Positions 57,766 to 64,000 of a stretch of 64,000 nucleotides of DNA are shown here, piece after piece. Origin of the DNA: Adineta ricciae (taxonomy: Eukaryota; Rotifera; Eurotatoria; Adinetida; Adinetidae). Each line of letters starts with the position of its first letter. Positions within the stretch are counted from its first letter, which is position 1. The stretch is taken from contig CAJNOJ010000117.1 in NCBI GenBank assembly GCA_905250025.1, positions 1 through 64,000 of the forward strand, read 5' to 3'. A program made the translations under genes and the position numbers. The notes below the pieces were generated by a model. That model saw only the letters and a list, made by a program, of their open reading frames with translations. It was not told the origin of the DNA and ran no database searches.

Positions 57766-58326
57766 ATGCAAATACAAATTATTCAATTTCTTGTTCTCGT
57801 GCGATTGTTAATTATGAGTGATATGTACATCCATGCAGCGTACATTCCTTCGAGAACATTTCAGTCGAACGTTACTGATGCCAATGAATCAGTTCTGGAT
57901 GCACAATTACCGAGATGTATGACAGATAAAGATTGTGCTCCACATTCGTATTGTAACGATGGCGATTGTTTTTGCGATAAAGGCTGGATAACATGGAGGA
58001 ATTATCGTCATTGCTCATATAAACAAAGTTCAAAGATAATGGCTTTTGTTATATCATTTATTACGGGAAGTATCGGTTTGGATTGGTTCATCTTGTCTCG
58101 TCGAGATAGTCTATATATCTTATGTGGAATCCTGAAACTTCTTCTATCTGCTGGCTGCTGTATTTGGAATCCATTAGCTGCCAGAAGTAAAAGTCGAACG
58201 GCTACCACAGCTGCTAGTTGCCTAAGTGTTACGTTGACCCTAATCGCGTTTATCTGGTGGTTCGTCGATTGGATTCGAATTTTGTTTAATAGTTTTCCTG
58301 ATGGAAACGGTGCTCCGTTGGTATAG
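57766..58326 (+). CDS. Secreted-EB/EGF-like plus TM2-type membrane protein
   Basis: The ATG at 57766 is chosen because TTAATGTTTAG ends one base before it, so the ATG at 57757 would lie upstream of the splice site. A signal peptide or N-terminal helix (IIQFLVLVRLLIMSDMYIHA) precedes a Cys-rich module (CMTDKDCAPHSYCNDGDCFC ... HC). Then come two membrane helices with a tight turn (IMAFVISFITGSIGLDWFIL; SLYILCGILKLLLSAGCCIW) and a third (CLSVTLTLIAFIWWFVDWI). The pair resembles a TM2 domain, but the usual DRF between helices reads DWF. Single exon, TAG at 58324-58326. The function of such proteins is not established. Confidence 0.65.
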   Translation: MQIQIIQFLVLVRLLIMSDMYIHAAYIPSRTFQSNVTDANESVLDAQLPRCMTDKDCAPHSYCNDGDCFCDKGWITWRNYRHCSYKQSSKIMAFVISFITGSIGLDWFILSRRDSLYILCGILKLLLSAGCCIWNPLAARSKSRTATTAASCLSVTLTLIAFIWWFVDWIRILFNSFPDGNGAPLV

Positions 58327-59647
58327 TGTAATGGGAATTCAAAGTGATGAACATTCAAACAAGAACAACAGTAGATATTATCTTCGATGTAATCTATTAT
58401 TCTTTTCTTATGTATTTCTTGTTAACCAATCGAACGACAAGATTGTTTGTTTTGTAACATATGTAACTATTTTTTGTTGAAATTGATTTTTCTAATTTAA
58501 TGATTATTGTGACAGTAAGTCGTACACATTATCTATATTTATATCATATTCTCCCGGAAAGTCATACTTGCATATTCATGGAATGTGTTTATTGATAAAT
58601 ATTAGAATTTGAAAGTATAGTTTTAGGTCAAATCACAGTAAAACAGTGCAGATGAGAATAATTATAGTATGTTTGAAAATCTTTGTTCGACATGTTGACA
58701 TGTGAGTATCGACGGAAAGACTCGAAGATTGTTTCCTATTTCATAGAAGTAATTAGCAATGCTAGAAAACATGTCGATGGTTTGTTTTCAGAAACTCTAA
58801 CGTTCGAGAACGCCCTCTGTTGTGTAGATTTTTCTTCTGCTGAGATATTCTAACCAATATGCTGTGAATACAAATAGTTAGTTAGTCAAACGATATTTCG
58901 TTCGACATCGTATCTTTTATTTATATTTTTGAGTCTGTACAAAGTAAACAAGCTCGTCTGTCGACTATTTTTAGGTTTAATAAGAATTCGAGTCAGGTGT
59001 TCGTCAATATATTTATTTGATTTCATCCACGAATCGTGAACCATATAAACTCATAAAAATATTTTCTCATTATTTTTACGACTTAAGGTATAATCAAGTT
59101 ATTTTCTGCTATAGGATTCATCTTAGACGAGCTGCGCACGTTCGTGTCTTTTGTTCGCTGTGATAAATCTAATTAAAGTAGAAATACAAACCAATGTGCT
59201 AATCAAATATTAACGAGAGACAAACAGTTAGATTTGATTTGTAGTCGAGATGACAGAGACAAACATTTTTGCAAAGAGAAGCATGTTTCTGAGCATTCTG
59301 ACAGAGTCATTTCGGAAGTATTTTTTGATTGTGACTTTGACCTTCAGATTGCTTTTCTTCGTGTCATTTAGGAACTGATATGACGAGCGATTGTTCTGCA
59401 TGCGAAAACGCAGATGTTTTTCTCTTTTCTTACACTTTAATCATCGTCAGATATAGGCTTATAACTATGTCGTCATTTTCGACGAGAAAAAGGTTTCTCG
59501 CGCGGAAGAGACGTGGAGATATTTACACAATGAGCAGATCGAGAAAACCTAACAATTTGTTTTCTTATCGATACTATAAGAAGTGTGTGCATCGATAAGA
59601 ACACTCTCTTTCTTCGGGTTTTTTTGTTTTTGTAGATCGATTGTTTG
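58327..59647. other. Intergenic upstream of APRT
   Basis: About 1.3 kb, AT-rich. The small plus-strand frame at 59380-59598 has no domain. TTTTTTTGTTTTTGTAG at about 59620-59635 is an acceptor-like site 12 nt before the APRT start. Confidence 0.55.
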
Positions 59648-60421
59648 ATGATGACAGGCGCCGAGAACGAGAATTTGGAGATTGTGCGCTCAGCTTTGAA
59701 GCTTTGTCCAAACTTTCCAAAGAAAGGAATTACATTTATGTAAGATTCATTTTGAATTGATTTTTAAGATGAATTATTCGAGTGTTTTAGCGATATCTTC
59801 GGCATTTTTGCTAATGCGAAAGCGCATCGTGCATTGATTGATATAATCTTGAATCGTTTGTCAAATCGAAACAAAACCATCGATGTCGTCGTCGGTCTCG
59901 AAGCACGTGGATTCGTTTTCGGGCCCCAAATAGCTTTGTCGCTACAAGTTCCATTTGTTCCCGTTCGTAAACGTGGTAAACTACCAGGAAAAGTTGCCCA
60001 AATCGACTATGAACTTGAATATGGTATCAGAAAATCTTTTGCATAAGGCAAGATTACATCTCAGACTGTTTTAGGTACCGATACAATGGAAATCCAACTG
60101 AATACTCTCCAACCAAATCAACGAGTTCTTCTTGTCGATGATCTACTCGCTACCGGTGGTTCGTATATTCCGTTTTCGTAAAGTTCTGTTGATCGATCGG
60201 TTGTCTGCATTAAAGGAACGTTGGGTGCCGCACAAAAACTCTGTGCTAATCTTGGTTGTGAAGTTGTCGAAACACTGGTTATCATCGAATTAATCGGTTT
60301 CAATGGTCGTGCCAAACTGAATAATGTTGAACATTTCACGACTTTATTTCAATTTGCTGAAGGCGATTTGGAAGCCATTGCTGCCAATTCTGATCGAATG
60401 CATGAATCAAATCATGCCTGA
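59648..60421 (+). CDS. APRT: Adenine phosphoribosyltransferase
   Basis: Purine salvage enzyme converting adenine and PRPP to AMP and pyrophosphate. Two adjacent ATGs (59648 and 59651) follow an acceptor-like TTTTTGTAG. Exons join as [74 protein letters not shown], and [35 protein letters not shown] is the PRPP-binding signature of type I phosphoribosyltransferases. Three short introns. The end is [12 protein letters not shown] at 60419-60421. Length about 180 residues, normal for APRT. Confidence 0.95.
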
Positions 60422-60664
60422 ATCTCAACGAAATCAACAACGAGAACGTCTTCCTGATTTTCTTTTCTTTTGACGATGTTTACTTGCATGCTAAACGCGT
60501 TTCTTTATTTTCCTTTTTTTTCTACTCATTCGGTGAACTTTTAACACGAAATCTAAAGATAAAACATTTACCGTAGAAACACTCGTTGCACAATCAAACT
60601 CTTTTGGAGTGTGGTGCAGTGATCTCGATAGCGATATTTCATCAGTTCTTTTAGATAGTATGTT

Positions 60665-62056
60665 ATGTTTGACTGGCGGCCATTCGTGTTCGGTGGTCTC
60701 GCCTCGAGTGTTGCTGAGTTGGGTAAATATTGACTGTGCACTTTGCTTAGTTCGATAGTTTCTTCGGAATGCTTAGAAAATCAACTAACTGAATAGAATA
60801 GTTGTTGACATTGTCGGAGAATAGTTTGAATTTCTCTTTAGTAACTTATCCGCTTGACCTGACAAAGACCCGCCTGCAAATTCAAGGGCAAATTTTCGAT
60901 AATTCTAGTCAACAAGTGAAATATGCACAGAAGAAGTACACAAATATGTTCCAAGCAGTTTTTCGGTAAAGAATTTTGCCTCGGAAAAGTTTCGATCTTT
61001 GTTTCTATTGGATTTTTCAGAATCAGTCAAGAAGAAGGGTTTCGAATGCTTTATTCCGGGTTAGTTTCTTGTTTGAAATGACTTTATCGTCTCACGGTCG
61101 AAGTTTTTATTTAGTGTTTCAGCTGCTTTGCTACGTCAAGCGACCTACGGAACAATCAAAATTGGCATCTATCAAAAAATCAAACGAATTTTTGCTGAAG
61201 ATATTCAACGTTTGTATTCTTAACCCGACTTGAATCTAATCTCTCTATGAAATCATTGTTTTTAGAGGAAAAACTTTATATCAATGTTTTAAACGGTATG
61301 TTATCTGGTTCAGTATCGAACGCCATCGCGAATCCAACTGATTTATTGAAAGTACCAGAATCAAACTTGCTTTATTTCAATCTCTGACTTTTCTTCAGAT
61401 TCGAATGCAAGCTCATCACCCAAGTGTTCACGGTAAACGACTCTTTCCGGCGATGATTTCCATTGCAAAAAAGGAAGGATTTACCGGTCTTTGGAGTGTA
61501 ACTAATCTCAATTTCATTTCTGTATCCATTCTTTTTGTTTGTTTTTCAAAGGGTGTATTACCCACAGCTCAACGAGCAGCGATTGTCTGCGGCGTCGAGT
61601 TGGCTGTGTATGATTGGGTGAAGAAACAGTTAATATGTCGATACAATAGTACAGATACGATCGGAACGCATTTTCTCTCGTCATTTACAGCTGGTTTTGC
61701 GGGCGCACTTGCAAGTACACCAATCGATGTCGTACGAGTAAGTCGGAATGTGATCTTTTGAATGAACGAATGATGATTTTCGATTTCTAGACGCGATTGA
61801 TGAACCAGGAAAATGCAACTCGCCGTTCGAATGTAACAGCAACACCTTATGGAGGAATTGTCGATTGTTTTGTCAAAGTAATCAATCGAATTCGGTTATC
61901 GACATGAAATTCTGTTTTATTCTTTTTTAGACGATCAAAAATGAAGGCTTTTTCGCCTTATATAAAGGTTTCTTTCCTTCATGGCTTCGATTAGGGCCTT
62001 GGAACATCGTTTTCTTCATTGTTTTCGAACAATTGAAAAAATTGAACAAAACTTAG
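60665..62056 (+). CDS. SLC25A14/30-like: Mitochondrial carrier, UCP5/KMCP1 type (SLC25A14/SLC25A30)
   Basis: Inner-membrane anion carrier with six helices in three repeats. The start [18 protein letters not shown] at 60665 follows an acceptor-like TTCTTTTAG by 10 nt. The three signature motifs are [26 protein letters not shown] and TPIDVVRTRLMN, each P-x-D-x-x-K/R. Segments [38 protein letters not shown] and [20 protein letters not shown] match UCP5/KMCP1 more closely than UCP1-3. Seven or eight exons with introns of about 50-90 bp, TAG at 62054-62056. The substrate cannot be inferred from sequence. Confidence 0.93.
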
Positions 62057-63685
62057 TGGTTTGTTGGTCATCCTTCTATTTCCAGTTAGTTGGATAGACT
62101 GACAATTGATAACCGCCCTCGTATTCGTTCTTTCTCTAGTGGGAATCAGGGATTCTAACAGTAAACAAGCGTAACAAATCTTCAAAAATAAATCTAATCG
62201 ATTTTTTTGTGTTGTATTTAAGAAAACTTTATGTTTTTCTTCTTTTATTTAAACTTCATGTTGAAAATACGAAAATCAAAACATCGACAAGCAGATCGGT
62301 TCTATTGAACTTTGGACGTAATGAATATTTTTCCCGAAGGTGACACAATACAAATAAATAATCTATCTACAAATGATTTACCTGCCAGGTTTCTACGCAG
62401 ATGATTTCAATGACATGTTTAGTGATGTGTGAACATAAAATTGTCACGATTATTTGAAAAACCAATTTTTACTAAAGGAACTGAATCGTTGCGAACGAGT
62501 ATCTTTTTGATGTACATCGAAATCTACTAGATTGTTTGACTTAAACTATGACGAAACACTCGCTAATTGACACAGATTTTGGTTTTTGTACGGATTAATA
62601 TCGTGCGCTATGTGTCGTATCCAATAGCGATTGGGTTCTTATCTCATTAATAAAAGCTCCGAAGATTAATAGGTAGATAGCGATAAACTATTGTTTTTTG
62701 TAAGTGATGGTGACATATTTGAATCTAAAATATTTTTCTGTTGCCGATCGACGATCAAATAGGATCGATATTTCGTATATGTTTTTACCAAAATGCACAG
62801 ATTTTCATGCTTTATTAATTGAAATCTGAATCCAACCATTCCATAAACTGGTAAAGGATTTTCCTGATCAAAGAAAGTTAAAATTACACATGCATACCAC
62901 ACCTTCAATAATCGAATAGCAAATTTGTTTCATATGTGACATTTCCTTTTGATCGCGAAACCTAATCGAAACAAATTATATCACATGACTGAAGGGATTG
63001 AAATTTACAAATGAGAGGTCATATTTGAGAAACACAAGCAACCGCGACGAGATCGTCGTACACTTTTCAAAAGAGCAGACTAACTTTTCATTTGGAAGGT
63101 CTTGTCCCTCTTCAAGAGAACGCTAGGAAGTTTTTAGTCATATTCATTTATGTCATTGAGACTCTCTCTTCGACATATCCTACACAATTGAAAAAAAATG
63201 TCATTTGTGATACGCGTAGCGAGCAAATTCGTTAACGCTCGATTTGCAATAGGTATTGTTCGAATTAGATAATCGAAAAAGCATTTGTATTGCTCCCACC
63301 TATGCAAACGATCTCTTTAATTAGCGTTTCGTTAAGTAATTCATTGTCTTCGTTTATTTATTGTATGTCCGTATAAAAAGAAAATGAATGAATGACATTT
63401 GATATATCTTCAAATGTGTCAATATATCGATAACAATAACGCATATTGCCCTAACACATCAAACATAATTGGATTACTGTTTTGAATCGTATGTTTTCAA
63501 GGATTTTTCGTATTTATTAATGTGTCATATTGTCTGCCTGAGAATGGGACGTTAAAGTATTCACATTGATTTCGAAAAAAGGATAAATGACATAGCTATC
63601 AGGTCAAACCTAACTATAAATACAGTGTGAAAATGTAAATAAGCATTATCACAAACGTTTCTTTGTAATTACAATCACGAAAGAC
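62057..63685. other. Intergenic region downstream of the carrier gene
   Basis: About 1.6 kb, AT-rich, with AATAAATCTAATC at about 62187 as a possible polyadenylation region for the carrier. No domain-bearing frame on either strand. The 62666-62908 minus frame is unsupported. Confidence 0.55.
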
Positions 63686-64000
63686 ATGTCGTACAATTCT
63701 CAATCTTTATTCGACGATTACGATATTGATACTGAAACATCGTCATCATCATCATCCACCTTATCATCAGAGTATGCGATGCCAGATGAGGTATGTAATC
63801 AGATTTGAATCTCTATGTTTAAATAATATCTTGTTTTTCGATTAGACATCTGTGCAGACTGCGAAGATTCAGAGCACAAAGAGCAAGAATTCCAACTCGG
63901 GTTCGATAGTTGTTGACTATGGTCCAATTCGTGTTTTCCACCGACGGTGTGTGGCGCAAACTTTGTCAACTGGCCGGCGATCGAAAGATGAACCACTGGA
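63686..64000 (+). CDS. 5' end of an unidentified gene, possibly Fos-like bZIP
   Basis: ATG at 63686 (MSYNSQSLFDDYDIDTETSS) with a Ser run, a GTATGT donor at about 63791 and acceptor TTTCGATTAG near 63845. Exon 2 reads TSVQTAKIQSTKSKNSNSGS, then IVVDYGPIRVFHRRCVAQTL and STGRRSKDEPLE to the window edge. GRRSKDEPL resembles the sequence just before the basic region of Fos-family proteins, but the basic region and zipper would be outside the window. Partial at the right edge. Confidence 0.45.

Overview
The window is eukaryotic and most likely comes from a small, gene-dense invertebrate genome. It is AT-rich. Genes are split by many GT-AG introns, mostly 45-70 bp. Intergenic gaps run from tens of bases to about 2 kb. 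The protein set is typically animal: axonemal dynein, CHD1, PICALM/AP180, ZRSR2, CNOT10, Rab5, RNF11, VPS45, H-NOX guanylate cyclases and a UCP5-type carrier. Compact introns, abundant TCGA-containing sequence and slightly divergent duplicate haplotype fragments suggest a rotifer, most plausibly a bdelloid. This is inference, since no diagnostic marker gene is present.

Layout. 1-9504 (-) is the 5' half of an outer-arm axonemal dynein heavy chain (DNAH5/DNAH8 type), running off the left edge at AAA2. 10330-12015 (-) is an unrecognised coiled-coil plus propeller-like protein interrupted by an assembly gap. 12675-19044 (-) is the chromatin remodeller CHD1. 20721-25915 (-) is the clathrin assembly protein PICALM/AP180, which shares a 297-bp divergent promoter region with ZRSR2 (26213-27634, +). 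ZRSR2 is followed after only 59 bp by CNOT10 (27694-30357, +). Rab5 (31501-32247, -) diverges from an RNF11-like RING-H2 ligase (32805-33416, +). 35023-36678 (-) is an unrecognised single-pass membrane protein. 36900-42500 is gene-poor, with orphan exons and a misjoined inverted repeat. VPS45 (42504-45093, -) follows.

The most interesting region is 45495-55596. It holds three tandem minus-strand genes for soluble guanylate cyclase beta-like subunits with H-NOX, HNOBA and cyclase domains. All three keep the heme-ligand His and the Y-x-S-x-R motif. The cyclase active site decays from copy to copy: copy 1 keeps the Asn/Arg pair and the guanine-contacting Glu, copy 2 has lost Asn/Arg, and copy 3 has lost Asn/Arg and Glu. 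A block of about 450 bp spanning exons and introns is nearly identical between copies 1 and 2, which looks like gene conversion.

The right end carries a TM2/EB-type membrane protein (57766-58326, +), APRT (59648-60421, +), a UCP5/KMCP1-type mitochondrial carrier (60665-62056, +) and the start of a possible Fos-like bZIP gene (63686 to the end, +).

Several genes work in related processes: Rab5, VPS45 and PICALM in endocytosis and endosomal fusion, and CHD1, ZRSR2 and CNOT10 in transcription, splicing and mRNA decay. I see no operon-like functional system beyond the cyclase cluster. At least three places (1383, 11067-11102, 40435) show Ns flanked by direct or inverted duplicates and are best read as assembly joins between redundant haplotype contigs. 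No tRNA, rRNA, CRISPR or transposon was recognised.
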